This document shows positions 24,523 to 33,294 of a stretch of 38,322 nucleotides of DNA, piece after piece. How positions within the stretch are numbered: the stretch's first letter is position 1; every line of letters begins with the position of its first letter. The notes under the pieces were generated by a model. It worked only from the letters and a program-made list of their open reading frames with translations, was not told where the DNA came from and made no database searches. The position numbers and the translations under genes are program-made. Where the stretch lies: NCBI GenBank assembly GCA_017883615.1, contig JADGNF010000002.1, forward strand, positions 1-38,322, given 5' to 3'. The DNA comes from Candidatus Bathyarchaeota archaeon (lineage in GTDB: Archaea > Thermoproteota > Bathyarchaeia > Bathyarchaeales > Bathycorpusculaceae).

Positions 24523-25047
24523 TTGCTGTCAGACTTTAACCTGCTTGCTTCGACCATGCGGGGAAACGAACGCCAAATGTGCTACGAACTCGCTTTCCTC
24601 CTTAAAGAGGCAGGGGATCCGGAGCCGAAATCGGACAAAACCGGAATACGCGGCTTAGTCGTAGCTAGAACCACGTTGGACCCAGTGGAAGCCGTGGAGA
24701 AATTCAAGGCTCTTTTGGTCGAGAAGCCCTATGAGTTCCGTTATTCGCTTCGGATTATTCCCATCCAGAAGGTTGTACACACGGAATTGGATGAGGTTAA
24801 GGAAGCAGCGTTGGAACTTGCTTCTAAACTCGGGGAGGAAGAGTCTTTCCGCATCACTGTTGAGAAGCGTTTCACTGGAATCCACAGCCGCGATCTCATT
24901 GAAGCTGTCGCCACCGAAGTCAAGAACAAAGTTGATCTCGAAAAACCCGACAAAATCCTACTCATCGAGGTTTTGGGCGGGTACACTGGAGTTGCTCTTC
25001 TTAAGCCCAGCGACATAATTTCAGTGCTCAAAGAGAAAATGCTCTGA
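24523..25047 (+). CDS. THUMP-domain protein (Tan1-like)
   Basis: 174 residues. The opening SDFNLLASTMRGNERQMCYEL and the THUMP domain with SFRITVEKRFTGIHSRDLIEAVATEVKNKVDLEKPDKILLIEVLGGYTGVALL match archaeal Tan1-like proteins. In eukaryotes Tan1 helps acetylate C12 of tRNA; here RNA binding, probably tRNA, is inferred from the domain. The start is TTG 24523, chosen from GGAG 10 bases upstream and the fit of the N-terminus. It converges with the KEOPS Cgi121 gene, whose stop is one base away. Confidence 0.88.
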   Translation: MLSDFNLLASTMRGNERQMCYELAFLLKEAGDPEPKSDKTGIRGLVVARTTLDPVEAVEKFKALLVEKPYEFRYSLRIIPIQKVVHTELDEVKEAALELASKLGEEESFRITVEKRFTGIHSRDLIEAVATEVKNKVDLEKPDKILLIEVLGGYTGVALLKPSDIISVLKEKML

Positions 25048-25048
25048 C

Positions 25049-25615
25049 CTAAAGCCTTGTTGACAATAACGCAACCCGTTCAATTATTATGTCCGCCAAA
25101 GCCTGATCGGGGTTGCCCCTTGAAGATACGGTCTGGAGTTCCGAGTCGCAAACATCAAACTCACTTTTTATTCTAAGTATTTTAATCTCTGACAATTCAA
25201 GAACCGTGTCGTCGGGGTTTAAGTCGAATAGTCGAGAAACCTCTTTAAAACCCAATTTCACCGAATCCCCATCTCCACCAATAACCAGCACTCCGGCGTT
25301 TTCCGAGTCCGTTTTTAAACCTATTTGATCGATGGCTTTCTTTATTTGTCTATGCGCCGAAGCATAAAGCGCCGTTTCCACTGCAAGGCTTTTGGAGATG
25401 TTGCGCTTGGTTTCGAAAGCGGAAAGAGCGTTTATCGCCGCGAAGTAAAGGTGCTGCCAACCTGCAACCAAGTCTGCATTGAACAGTTGAACCTCGACAC
25501 CTTGTGGCATTTGTTTGATGATTGTTTCTGCGAGAGCTTTAGCGTCCCCAATTTTGATGCCCCGAAACCCATTGATTTCTATCCATTTCCCAAATTCTCC
25601 CACCTGTCTTAGCAT
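25049..25615 (-). CDS. cgi121: KEOPS complex subunit Cgi121
   Basis: Subunit of the complex that makes t6A37 in tRNAs; Cgi121 binds the tRNA 3' CCA end and Bud32. 188 residues. The central signature is NADLVAGWQHLYFAAINALSAF, followed by SLAVETALYASAHRQIKKAIDQIG, both diagnostic. ATG 25615 lies inside the end of the phosphoribosyltransferase gene (7-base overlap), so they form an operon. Another KEOPS subunit, Pcc1, is encoded at 29665. Confidence 0.92.
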   Translation of the reverse strand: MLRQVGEFGKWIEINGFRGIKIGDAKALAETIIKQMPQGVEVQLFNADLVAGWQHLYFAAINALSAFETKRNISKSLAVETALYASAHRQIKKAIDQIGLKTDSENAGVLVIGGDGDSVKLGFKEVSRLFDLNPDDTVLELSEIKILRIKSEFDVCDSELQTVSSRGNPDQALADIIIERVALLSTRL

Positions 25616-26211
25616 GTCTTCGCCTCCGAGAACTCGCTCAGAAACCGCGTTATTAGCCGTTTAGAAACCCCAGCCTCTTGCAACGCGGCAAACTCTTTTT
25701 CCGCCTGCTCTGGAGTGGTTTTGTGGGATTCATAGATGGCGTGAACGGTTTCTTTGATTTCCCACGGAAAAATAACCCAACAGTCAGTTTGCTTCGGGCA
25801 GAAGTCAGGGATAAATGCGCTTTTGGGTTTGCTATACAAGGTCGCTGTTTTAACCACATTTGCGCCCTGCGCCAGAAGGTGGGCAACGACAAGTTGGAGG
25901 CTTTTTCCTGAATCGGCAATTTCATCCACGACCAGAACTTTCTTGCCGGCAACATCCACAGAAACGCATTGGGTTAGCTTAGGCTGATCGCGTGACTCGG
26001 CTATCCCAGTGTAACATTCTGTCTTGACGTTGGCGAGGTTCGAGTTCTCAAGAAGGTCCGACAAAACCCGTGCTGGAAGCCACCCTCCACGCGAAACGCC
26101 AACTATTATGTCGAGTTTGAAGCCGCTTCCGCAGATTTCCCTGCTCAGATTAAGCAGAAGGGTATAGATTTGGCTCCAGGTTGGAGCTTCAAACTTGGGT
26201 ATTCCAGTCAC
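25609..26211 (-). CDS. Type I phosphoribosyltransferase
   Basis: 200 residues. The PRPP-binding loop is VLVVDEIADSGKSL at 92-105, preceded by VGVSRGGWLPARVLSDLL, the pattern of archaeal Gpt/Hpt-like purine phosphoribosyltransferases. Base specificity cannot be read from sequence. The start is GTG 26211, with GAGG 8 bases upstream. It overlaps cgi121. The C-terminal 50 residues are helical and charged, longer than minimal enzymes of the family. Confidence 0.88.
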   Translation of the reverse strand: MTGIPKFEAPTWSQIYTLLLNLSREICGSGFKLDIIVGVSRGGWLPARVLSDLLENSNLANVKTECYTGIAESRDQPKLTQCVSVDVAGKKVLVVDEIADSGKSLQLVVAHLLAQGANVVKTATLYSKPKSAFIPDFCPKQTDCWVIFPWEIKETVHAIYESHKTTPEQAEKEFAALQEAGVSKRLITRFLSEFSEAKTC

Positions 26212-26306
26212 TGGGTTTGCCTCTATAGGTTTGTGATGCCAATTGAGAATTTAAGAGTTTAAAGGGTCGAAAAACGTTTTGCCTATCGTCGTCCCGACGT
26301 TAGGTA

Positions 26307-26324
26307 ACGTATATTAGGTTATAC
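26307..26324. promoter_or_regulatory. CGTATA-TTAGGT-TATACG inverted repeat
   Basis: A 6-bp inverted repeat around a TATA-like core, about 130 bases upstream of the imidazolonepropionase gene. It is a possible regulated promoter; only position and symmetry support it. Confidence 0.3.
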
Positions 26325-26450
26325 GATATAGACAGAGAGTTCGTTGCCAGGAGCTAAAAGTTTGGGAAAAGCAAACTCAACGTTCAACAGCCTCATCGGC
26401 CCATCAACAAACCTTCAATTCCAAAAATCCTTTTGGAGAAGCTGATCAAG

Positions 26451-27773
26451 TTGAGTAACCGAACCTCAAAGGGCAAAACACGCGAAATCGCCGACATCTT
26501 AATCGTGAACGCTGAAGAAATGCTCACAATCGCCGGTAGCAGCCAAAAACCTCGAACCGGCAGACAAATGCGGGAACTGGAAATCATCCGCGATGGAGCT
26601 TTAGCCATCAGGGAAGGCAAAATTGTAGCTGTAGGAAAAACCCAAGAAATCACCAAAGCGTTCCGAGGCAACTACGTTTTGAGCGCCAAGGGAAAAACTG
26701 TTCTGCCGGGATTTGTGGATCCGCACACGCATCTGGTTTTTGCAGGTTCACGCGAAGATGAATTCGAGATGTACGTAGAAGGCGCGTCTTTTATGGATCT
26801 CCTCAACAGCGGCGACGCCATCTTAAAAACGACAAGAGAAACGCGCAGAGCTCGTATCGAAAAGTTAGTAGAAACCGGATTGGAAAGACTCGATGCGATG
26901 CTATCTCATGGCACAACGACCGTGGAAACAAAGAGCGGTTACGGTTTAAACACAGCTGATGAAATCAAAATCTTGGAAGCCACAAAACGCATAAACCAAC
27001 TGCACAGCATTAACGTTGTACCAACTTTTATGGGCGCCCACGCAGTTCCCACCGAGTACAGACAAAACACAGACGAATATGTTGACATAATAACTCAAGA
27101 GACTATTCCTAAAATCGCTAAAGCGGGACTTGCAGAGTTCTGCGATGTTTTCTGCGACCGAGGAGTATTCAACACGGAACAGACAAAACGCATCCTAAAA
27201 GGCAGCCGACAAGCGGGGCTGAAACAAAAAATTCATGCAGACCATCTAAACAGATTGGGAGGCGCAGAAATCGCCGCAGAAATCAGTGCAACCTCCGCAG
27301 ACCACTTGAATTTCTCATCGCCAGAGGGCATCAAAGCCATGGCACAAAAAGGCGTAGTCGGGGTTTTGCTCCCAGCAGCTACCTTTAGCATGATGATGAA
27401 CAAGTACGCCGACGCGAGGCTCATGATTGATTCTGGGGTTGCTGTTGCTTTGGGAACAGATTTCAACGCAGGCAACTGGATATTAAACATGCAGTTGGCG
27501 ATTGCGATGGCTTGCCATTTTATGCGCTTAACCTCCGCCGAAGCCATCACGGCTGCAACAATCAACGCTGCCCACGCTATCTGCCGGGGAAACGAAGTGG
27601 GGAGCTTAGAAGTGGGCAAGCAGGCGGATGTCGCAGTTTTGAATGTACCAAACCACAAGTTTTTGGGTTACAGTTTTAGCGTAAACTTGGTTGAGAAAGT
27701 CATCGCCGATGGCAGGTTAGTTGTTGATAGAGAAAAACAGGACGAACCTGTGTTCCTCAGCAAAAACGAATAA
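26451..27773 (+). CDS. hutI: Imidazolonepropionase-like amidohydrolase
   Basis: Third step of histidine degradation: hydrolyses imidazolonepropionate to formiminoglutamate. About 440 residues. Metal-site motifs of the HutI amidohydrolase subfamily are in order: GFVDPHTHLVFAG, KSGYGL, VPTFMGAHAVP, IHADHLN, and GTDFNAGN at the end. TTG 26451 is chosen because GGAG lies 11 bases upstream; TTG 26433 is an in-frame alternative with no such site. No hutH, hutU or hutG is near, so either the pathway is dispersed or the enzyme has another substrate. Confidence 0.92.
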   Translation: MSNRTSKGKTREIADILIVNAEEMLTIAGSSQKPRTGRQMRELEIIRDGALAIREGKIVAVGKTQEITKAFRGNYVLSAKGKTVLPGFVDPHTHLVFAGSREDEFEMYVEGASFMDLLNSGDAILKTTRETRRARIEKLVETGLERLDAMLSHGTTTVETKSGYGLNTADEIKILEATKRINQLHSINVVPTFMGAHAVPTEYRQNTDEYVDIITQETIPKIAKAGLAEFCDVFCDRGVFNTEQTKRILKGSRQAGLKQKIHADHLNRLGGAEIAAEISATSADHLNFSSPEGIKAMAQKGVVGVLLPAATFSMMMNKYADARLMIDSGVAVALGTDFNAGNWILNMQLAIAMACHFMRLTSAEAITAATINAAHAICRGNEVGSLEVGKQADVAVLNVPNHKFLGYSFSVNLVEKVIADGRLVVDREKQDEPVFLSKNE

Positions 27774-27777
27774 TAAA

Positions 27778-28314
27778 CTATATTTTTGCGACTAAAGCTG
27801 TGGCGTCTTGCTTGATTTTAACCAGGTCTTTCGCACTAGGTTTTCCTCGGATGTCGCCCATCCTGCCTTTGGTATTATTTTCCAAGTTGCCCCGGAACTC
27901 GCTAAGTATGTACCATTCGTCCATTATGTTGAAGCCTAAGTGCTCAAAGAACTGAGTCATGTATTTGCCAGCGGGCGTGGCTTCGCTTAGTCCAGTGTGG
28001 GGTCCACTATACGTTACAAAGACTAAAGCGTTCTTGCCAGATACCTTCGGAGCTGAAGGCTTAATTTTGCCCTTTTTGCGGTGTTCGTCTAGTTTGGCTT
28101 TAAGAAAGTCATCCATCTTCGTTGTTGGATGCCACTGGATTGAAGGCGAACCCACACAGACAAGGTCGTAATCGAAATAGTCAACGGCACCAGCCGTTTC
28201 GGGCTTCTTCACCGTGACCTGCAAGCCCGCTTCCTCTAATCCTAAACGGATGGCTTGCGCGACCTTCTCGGTATTGCCCGTGTTCGAAGAGTATACTATT
28301 AGCGCAGTTTTCAT
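27778..28314 (-). CDS. Flavodoxin-family protein
   Basis: 178 residues with a flavodoxin fold. The FMN phosphate loop is YSSNTGNTEKVAQAI, followed by DYDLVCVGSPSIQWHPT and FVTYSGPHTG, the second and third flavin-contacting loops. Longer than minimal flavodoxin because of an insertion after residue 80 (DEHRKKGKIKPSAPKVSG) and an Arg/Lys-rich tail. ATG 28314 is chosen; GTG 28323 is also in frame. A TATA box at 28365 is shared in position with the divergent radical SAM gene, making an electron-donor role for that enzyme plausible. Confidence 0.9.
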   Translation of the reverse strand: MKTALIVYSSNTGNTEKVAQAIRLGLEEAGLQVTVKKPETAGAVDYFDYDLVCVGSPSIQWHPTTKMDDFLKAKLDEHRKKGKIKPSAPKVSGKNALVFVTYSGPHTGLSEATPAGKYMTQFFEHLGFNIMDEWYILSEFRGNLENNTKGRMGDIRGKPSAKDLVKIKQDATALVAKI

Positions 28315-28364
28315 GATTCCCACAACTTGGTTTCATAGTGATTTTTAGTTAAAAAACAATCGCT

Positions 28365-28375
28365 TCTATAAAGAA
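28365..28375 (-). promoter_or_regulatory. TATA box of flavodoxin gene
   Basis: Minus strand TCTTTATAGAA, about 55 bases before ATG 28314, giving a leader of around 30 bases. Confidence 0.5.
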
Positions 28376-28422
28376 AATCTGAGCAAGATACATGGTAGAT
28401 TTGGGCATCTTTTTGTGAAGAG

Positions 28423-28430
28423 TTAAATAA
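28423..28430 (+). promoter_or_regulatory. TATA box of radical SAM gene
   Basis: TTAAATAA, centred about 26 bases before ATG 28453. This matches a leaderless transcript starting at the ATG; no Shine-Dalgarno is present. Confidence 0.55.
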
Positions 28431-28452
28431 CATTTGAAGTTTTGATTTAAAC

Positions 28453-29523
28453 ATGCAACGAAAGGGACCTCTATACATTCTTCCTTGGCGATGCACTTTT
28501 GGATGCGAATTTAACTGTACTCATTGCATGTCAGCAAAAGAACCCTCTGCTCCCGACGAAATAGACACGGTTGCTGCAAAGAAGCTTGTTGACCAAGCAT
28601 ACGAGTTTGGCGCCACGTTTTTTGGGATAACGGGCGGGGAAGCCTTGCTGCGAAAAGACCTTTTTGAAATAATTGGTTACGCTCGGAAAATAGGGATGAA
28701 CGCAAGCATCATCACCGACGGCCGCCTCCTCGATGACAAAGCATTCGACGCCATTGTCAGAAACGAGGTTAAGGTTTCGGTCAGCATTGACGGTGGAGAA
28801 GCCACAAACGACGCGATAAGGGGGAAAGGCGCATATGCTGCATCCGTCAAAACGATAGAGCACCTCTCACGAGAAAAACTCCTTAACTGCCTCGTGTATA
28901 CGCTTGCAAACGTGAGCGAGTCTCTAACGAACGTTAATGAGAAAGACTTTGTGGATATTCTGTCCTTGGCTGAACAATTCGGCGCCAGATGGGTTATCTA
29001 CCATGGCATGATCCCGTACGGCAACAACGCAGCAAACCGCAAAGCGCGCCCCTCCGCAACTCAGTACGAGTGGGCATGGAATAAACTCTATGATCTTCGG
29101 GGCGTCTACAAAGGAAAACCAGACATCAACGTGTACTACCCCAGCTTCGCACGCGTCGCCAAACAGCGCGGTATCGCGGATTGGGACAATTGGTTTAACC
29201 ACTTCTTTCTGGGACGATGCTTCTTTGGCAAATTCATGAGCATCGCCGAGAACGGTGACGCTATTCCCTGTAGCTACAACGACGCCTACCGCTTCGGCAA
29301 CGTCAAAACCCAGAGCATACAAAGCATCTGGGACAACATGCAGAACAGCGAATTCTTCGCAAAAGCCCGAGACAAGTCTAACTTAAAGGGAAAATGCGGG
29401 ATCTGCGAATACAAGGAAATCTGCGGCGGCTGCCGAACATCAGCCCTATACCTCACTGGAGATATTTTAGGACCCGACCCCCAATGTGTCTACATTCCAA
29501 AAATTCTTCGAGAACAAAATTGA
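28453..29523 (+). CDS. Radical SAM enzyme with SPASM domain
   Basis: 356 residues. The radical SAM cluster motif is Cys18-x3-Cys22-x2-Cys25 (with an extra Cys14), followed by GITGGEALLRKD as the SAM-binding GGE motif. The C-terminal SPASM region contains GRCFFG, PCSYND, then CGICEYKEICGGC and a final Cys near PDPQC, enough for two auxiliary clusters. The CGxCEYxxxCGGC pattern recalls NirJ/AhbC-type haem enzymes and peptide-modifying enzymes such as PqqE. No precursor peptide or haem genes are adjacent, so the substrate is open. It is divergent from the flavodoxin gene. Confidence 0.9.
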   Translation: MQRKGPLYILPWRCTFGCEFNCTHCMSAKEPSAPDEIDTVAAKKLVDQAYEFGATFFGITGGEALLRKDLFEIIGYARKIGMNASIITDGRLLDDKAFDAIVRNEVKVSVSIDGGEATNDAIRGKGAYAASVKTIEHLSREKLLNCLVYTLANVSESLTNVNEKDFVDILSLAEQFGARWVIYHGMIPYGNNAANRKARPSATQYEWAWNKLYDLRGVYKGKPDINVYYPSFARVAKQRGIADWDNWFNHFFLGRCFFGKFMSIAENGDAIPCSYNDAYRFGNVKTQSIQSIWDNMQNSEFFAKARDKSNLKGKCGICEYKEICGGCRTSALYLTGDILGPDPQCVYIPKILREQN

Positions 29524-29664
29524 CAATTTTCCCCATACGAGAACTCTTTCTCCCTCGGGTGCCGATCGCCAAACGAAGATGCTTCAACGAGTGAACCTGC
29601 AATTACAAGCACTTACTTCCATAGAAATAGAACCAAGTTAATTGATAAAGCAAAGTGAAAGTGT

Positions 29665-29919
29665 TCAGGATTCTTGAGTTACCGCCTCAAGCACGTTTAA
29701 CGCCGAGCTCACCCATCTTAAGTAAGCATTCAAAGCTGCCCGCAAAGCCACCGTATCTTCCGCCTCAACCCCAAGCACCAAAACCTGCTCTTCCCCCGAT
29801 AACGTAACTTTGCTGCGAGCGCCGATTTGTCTTTGAACTTCAGGAGTCAAAGCTTTCATCAAAGCGTCCAACTGTTTCTCAGATTTCATCGGCAAACGAA
29901 CAGTAGCCTTAGCCTTCAC
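29665..29919 (-). CDS. pcc1: KEOPS complex subunit Pcc1
   Basis: 84 residues of the CTAG/Pcc1 family, the dimerisation subunit of the t6A-forming KEOPS complex. The pattern AKATVRLPMKSEKQLDALMKAL, then a VTLSGEEQVLVLGVEAEDTVALRAALNAYLRWV segment, is characteristic. GTG 29919 has GGGAG 8 bases upstream. It follows the exosome/eL43 genes by about 90 bases and may be cotranscribed with them. Confidence 0.88.
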   Translation of the reverse strand: MKAKATVRLPMKSEKQLDALMKALTPEVQRQIGARSKVTLSGEEQVLVLGVEAEDTVALRAALNAYLRWVSSALNVLEAVTQES

Positions 29920-30008
29920 AAATATGACTCCCTTTACGCAAGCAAAAGCATGACTAACCTAAAAAGATTGCAAAACAGAAAAGAAAAGGAAATAAAAGAA
30001 AGAAAAGC

Positions 30009-30308
30009 TTATGTGCTTTCTTCTTCAACTGGTTTGGCTGCTTCAGCTGCGACTTCGCCTTTAGCAGCACGCTTCGCGACGACGCCAAGCTTAGTTGCAG
30101 GCATGTAAGCTCCACCCGCAAAGGTGTAGTTACATTTGCCGCATTGCCACACGCCAACGCTCTTGCGTTTCACTTTTACGAACCCGCATTGTGGGCATCG
30201 GTGGGCAATTTTTAGGCCAGCAGTGACTGCCATGTATCGTTTGCGGACAGTGCCACCGTATCGTACTCCTAAACCGCCTGTATGACCAACTTTCTTTGTT
30301 CTTGGCAC
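30009..30308 (-). CDS. rpl37ae: Large-subunit ribosomal protein eL43 (L37Ae)
   Basis: 99 residues. The zinc finger CPQC-x14-CGKC is flanked by the family sequences KKVGHTGGLGVRYG and YTFAGGAYMPATKLG. The C-terminal 20 residues are an Ala/Glu-rich extension. The start is GTG 30308, 6 bases after the rrp42 stop, in the usual archaeal exosome operon position. Confidence 0.96.
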   Translation of the reverse strand: MPRTKKVGHTGGLGVRYGGTVRKRYMAVTAGLKIAHRCPQCGFVKVKRKSVGVWQCGKCNYTFAGGAYMPATKLGVVAKRAAKGEVAAEAAKPVEEEST

Positions 30309-30314
30309 CTATTT

Positions 30315-31106
30315 TCACCACTTAAGTTTCTTGCGTTGCTCATCTGCTTTTTCTCTTGCAAGCTTTGAGGCTTCTATTAACTGTTGTGGAGTAAAGTAGC
30401 CTGACAAGCCCTTCTGGATAGCGCATATGTTGCCTTCTTCGTTGATTGCCATGGTGAGTCTCGCGTCAATCACTTGCTCTTCCTCCATTGCAGCGTCCAC
30501 AATGAGTTTCTCGCCTATCTTTCCGATGGTGACTGTAACTGGATGGCTTTTCATTGGCAATTGAGTGTAGCCTTGTTTGAGTTTCAGTTCGCCGTCTTTA
30601 ATCTCGTAGTTTGGCATCTTTGTATTCATCAAAGCAGACATGGCAGCTAAAGCGGCAGCATCAATCAGGTTGCCATCGTAGTTAAGGACGTAGATGTCTA
30701 CGAAGACCACGAACACTTTCTTGCCAGGTTCAATGCAAAGCTTCTCGGTGTCTATGGCTTTTGATTCACGTATTCCTCGATCAACTATGCGTGCGAGTTC
30801 GATGCTTGTTTCGTCTGGTGGTCCTGTTTCATAAGTGGGTGAAGCTAGTGGTACGAGTTCTGCGTTAACGGTCATGACGCCTTCGTTTGGTGTATCTGGG
30901 AATGGTTCGCCGGTTTCAACTTTAATGCCGACAAGGATCTGAGTTTTGCCCAAGAAAACTCTGGCTGAACCTTCGGCTTTTTCGATGACGCCTTGCTCGA
31001 TTGTGAATTCGCGGTAGTCAGTTAATGTTCTGCCGTCCATGCGTTTCCCAGTTTCCATGGTTTGTGCGATTTGTCTTTGTCGAACTTTAGTTATTGGGCT
31101 TGACAT
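30315..31106 (-). CDS. rrp42: Exosome subunit Rrp42
   Basis: Non-catalytic RNase PH-like subunit of the archaeal exosome; with Rrp41 it forms the hexameric ring that degrades RNA 3' to 5'. 263 residues starting [28 protein letters not shown]. Conserved sections include GTG-type GETGPPDETSIELARIVDRGIRES-like sequence and DIYVLNYDGNLIDAAALAAMSAL. Its ATG overlaps the rrp41 TAA by one base (TAATG). Confidence 0.96.
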   Translation of the reverse strand: MSSPITKVRQRQIAQTMETGKRMDGRTLTDYREFTIEQGVIEKAEGSARVFLGKTQILVGIKVETGEPFPDTPNEGVMTVNAELVPLASPTYETGPPDETSIELARIVDRGIRESKAIDTEKLCIEPGKKVFVVFVDIYVLNYDGNLIDAAALAAMSALMNTKMPNYEIKDGELKLKQGYTQLPMKSHPVTVTIGKIGEKLIVDAAMEEEQVIDARLTMAINEEGNICAIQKGLSGYFTPQQLIEASKLAREKADEQRKKLKW

Positions 31107-31855
31107 TACTCTTCAGTCTCCTCTTTGGTTTCTACTTTTGTAGTCATGTACTTGTTCTTTAGGGCTTCCTTCTGAAGGGCGTAAATCTTCTTGCAGCCTT
31201 CCATCGCCATGTTCAAAGCTTTCTCGAATTCTTCAGGTGAGAGTTGACCGTCCATCTGTAGTAAAGTAACAGCATTCAAGTTTGGCATATATGCGACTGG
31301 GACATCTGCGGCGCCAAGTTTATCCTCGGCATCGTACAAGTCCAATACAACTGTGTCTTCCACTTTGCCTGCTGCACACGCGACTACAAGATCACGCATG
31401 GGTATGCCTGAATCAGCAAGGGCTAAAGCGGCAGCCGTGATGGCAGCGCATCTGGTTCCGCCGTCAGCTTGCAAAACCTCCACATACACATCGATTCCTG
31501 TGCGTGGGTAAAGTTCTGGGAACAATGCTGGTTCGAGAGATTCCCTGATGACTTTGCTGAGTTCCACTTCTCGGCGTGATGGGGCGGGAGATTTGCGTTC
31601 TGGCACGCTGAAAGGTGCCATGTGATAACGGCATTTGAGAACCATTCGGTCGGCTTTCATCAAGTGCTTCGGGTGTACTTCACGAGGTCCGAACACTCCG
31701 ACTAGAATCTTGTTCTTGCCGTGTTCAACGTAGGCTGATCCGTCAGCGTTCGGTAAGACGCCTACTTCAAGTTTTAGGGACCTCAACTCGTCGGCTTTTC
31801 TTCCGTCGAGCCGTATGCCTTTTTTGTCGATTAATTTTTCATGTTTTTCGCTCAT
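31106..31855 (-). CDS. rrp41: Exosome subunit Rrp41 (catalytic)
   Basis: Catalytic RNase PH-type subunit. 249 residues: the [19 protein letters not shown] opening, the phosphate-binding region around [18 protein letters not shown], and the active-site aspartates in [18 protein letters not shown]. The C-terminal 12 residues are acidic. Its ATG overlaps the rrp4 TGA. Confidence 0.97.
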   Translation of the reverse strand: MSEKHEKLIDKKGIRLDGRKADELRSLKLEVGVLPNADGSAYVEHGKNKILVGVFGPREVHPKHLMKADRMVLKCRYHMAPFSVPERKSPAPSRREVELSKVIRESLEPALFPELYPRTGIDVYVEVLQADGGTRCAAITAAALALADSGIPMRDLVVACAAGKVEDTVVLDLYDAEDKLGAADVPVAYMPNLNAVTLLQMDGQLSPEEFEKALNMAMEGCKKIYALQKEALKNKYMTTKVETKEETEE

Positions 31856-32559
31856 TGTTTAATTTCCTCCGGTTTAGCTTTAGCTTCTTTCAGAAGCTGT
31901 GTGATGCGGTCGGTGAGACCGGTTGTATGGGATTCGTCTTCGATTTTCTTGATTGCTTTCATGGCAAGCTCTTCGTCTGCCGGGTTCTTGCCAGTGACTA
32001 AGATGACGCCGTTCAAGCCCAAGATGATTTGGCAGTTTGTCTCGGTCTTAATCATGCTGATCATGGAGCCTTTTCTGCCGATGACCCGCGGAATCTTGGT
32101 TGGGATAACACGCATCAGTTGTCCTCTTGTGATTTTGCCCAAGCCGGGTTCTCCGACGGTGAGTTGTGGGTCGTGTGCTCGGTCGAATGAGGCAATCTTG
32201 GCAACGATTAAGTCTCCTGCATCGAGAACTTGACTAAGTTCGTCGTTTTGGGGTTTGAAAGGTCTGCTAAGCACATCTGACGCCCGCAACATTGCTGTGT
32301 AGGGTGCTTTTATGTCGATTGTCCATCCGTTGAATCCGACTTCGATGACTGAGCCGATAACTATGTCGCCGGGTTTAGGAACGTAGAATGCTCTGAGGGC
32401 GACGACGTTGACTTTCTTGTTTTCTAAGTCTACGAGTCCGATTCGTGAGGCAAATATTTTCCCTGCCTCGACGTATGTGTTTTCTCCAGCTTGATATTCG
32501 CCTTCTGCTAGGAGTTCTCCAGGCGTGACAAGCTGCTTTGCTTCAAAGAATGTTGGCAT
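31852..32559 (-). CDS. rrp4: Exosome subunit Rrp4
   Basis: RNA-binding cap of the exosome. 235 residues: an N-terminal domain, an S1 domain ([25 protein letters not shown]) and a KH domain with [16 protein letters not shown]. The two together recruit RNA, especially A-rich ends, into the Rrp41/42 ring. Confidence 0.96.
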   Translation of the reverse strand: MPTFFEAKQLVTPGELLAEGEYQAGENTYVEAGKIFASRIGLVDLENKKVNVVALRAFYVPKPGDIVIGSVIEVGFNGWTIDIKAPYTAMLRASDVLSRPFKPQNDELSQVLDAGDLIVAKIASFDRAHDPQLTVGEPGLGKITRGQLMRVIPTKIPRVIGRKGSMISMIKTETNCQIILGLNGVILVTGKNPADEELAMKAIKKIEDESHTTGLTDRITQLLKEAKAKPEEIKQ

Positions 32560-32600
32560 GATTCATTTTTTCCTCCATTATCTGTAGTTCAAGGTTTTGG

Positions 32601-33287
32601 TTAGATTGTTTTTGCTTCTCCGCTGCCCTTGGTTACTTCACCCAGTTTGTTGAGGAATGAAGCGTAAGAGCCAGCAGGCATTTCCAAGACGCCGTACCAG
32701 GAACCGTCGTTGCGCCATTCTTCGCGTTTGATTGCGCCATAAGTTTTAACTGAGCCATAAGCGCGTTGGGCGTATTGCGCGGGTATGTGTACGCCGACTG
32801 AGATTTGCTCTACCTTTAATGGCAGAATAGGCCTGAGGAGTCTAATTATGTCTCGGGCTTGTTCTTCCACGCTTTTGTATGGATCAATTGGAAAGCGGAT
32901 TTGTTCCATGGCGTTTTCGATGCGCATGGGTGGATGTGGTAGGTTGGTTTTGGGGTCAACCGCTTGACGGCTGATGTAGTCGACGATTTGTTTGTGTTTA
33001 TCTTCCACCATCTTGCGGCGTTGTTCGGTAGTGAGTTGCAGTTGTCCTTTCTTGATTATGACGTCGGCGATTTTGAGCGGGTCGGTTGTTCCGAAAGCTT
33101 TTTTGAGGTCGTCGTCTTTGACGCGGGTGCCTTTGTTGGCGTCTGCAAATATTGTTTCTGCTGCTAGGACTTCGGTTATCCCGGCGATTTTGCCGTTACG
33201 GTAGTCTAGGGCTTTGTTTGGTTTTACTAGAACTTCGAAATGTTCATTGTCTTTTGTGTAACGTGCGATGGTGAACTTTTCGCTCAT
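32601..33287 (-). CDS. sbds: SBDS ribosome maturation protein
   Basis: 228 residues of the Shwachman-Bodian-Diamond family, a large-subunit maturation and anti-association factor. Domain I (ARYTKDNEHFEVLVKPNKALDYRNGK), domain II (NLPHPPMRIENAMEQIRFPIDPYKSVEEQ) and the ferredoxin-like domain III are all present. It lies 7 bases after psmA and 41 bases before rrp4, the classic archaeal order. Confidence 0.96.
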   Translation of the reverse strand: MSEKFTIARYTKDNEHFEVLVKPNKALDYRNGKIAGITEVLAAETIFADANKGTRVKDDDLKKAFGTTDPLKIADVIIKKGQLQLTTEQRRKMVEDKHKQIVDYISRQAVDPKTNLPHPPMRIENAMEQIRFPIDPYKSVEEQARDIIRLLRPILPLKVEQISVGVHIPAQYAQRAYGSVKTYGAIKREEWRNDGSWYGVLEMPAGSYASFLNKLGEVTKGSGEAKTI

Positions 33288-33294
33288 TAGGGAT

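Noticed and set aside
24132-24539. 135-codon plus-strand frame across the hairpin-rich spacer
   Set aside because: No ribosome-binding site, no domain, Arg/Thr/Asn-rich composition typical of non-coding sequence, and it overlaps the start of the THUMP gene in another frame.
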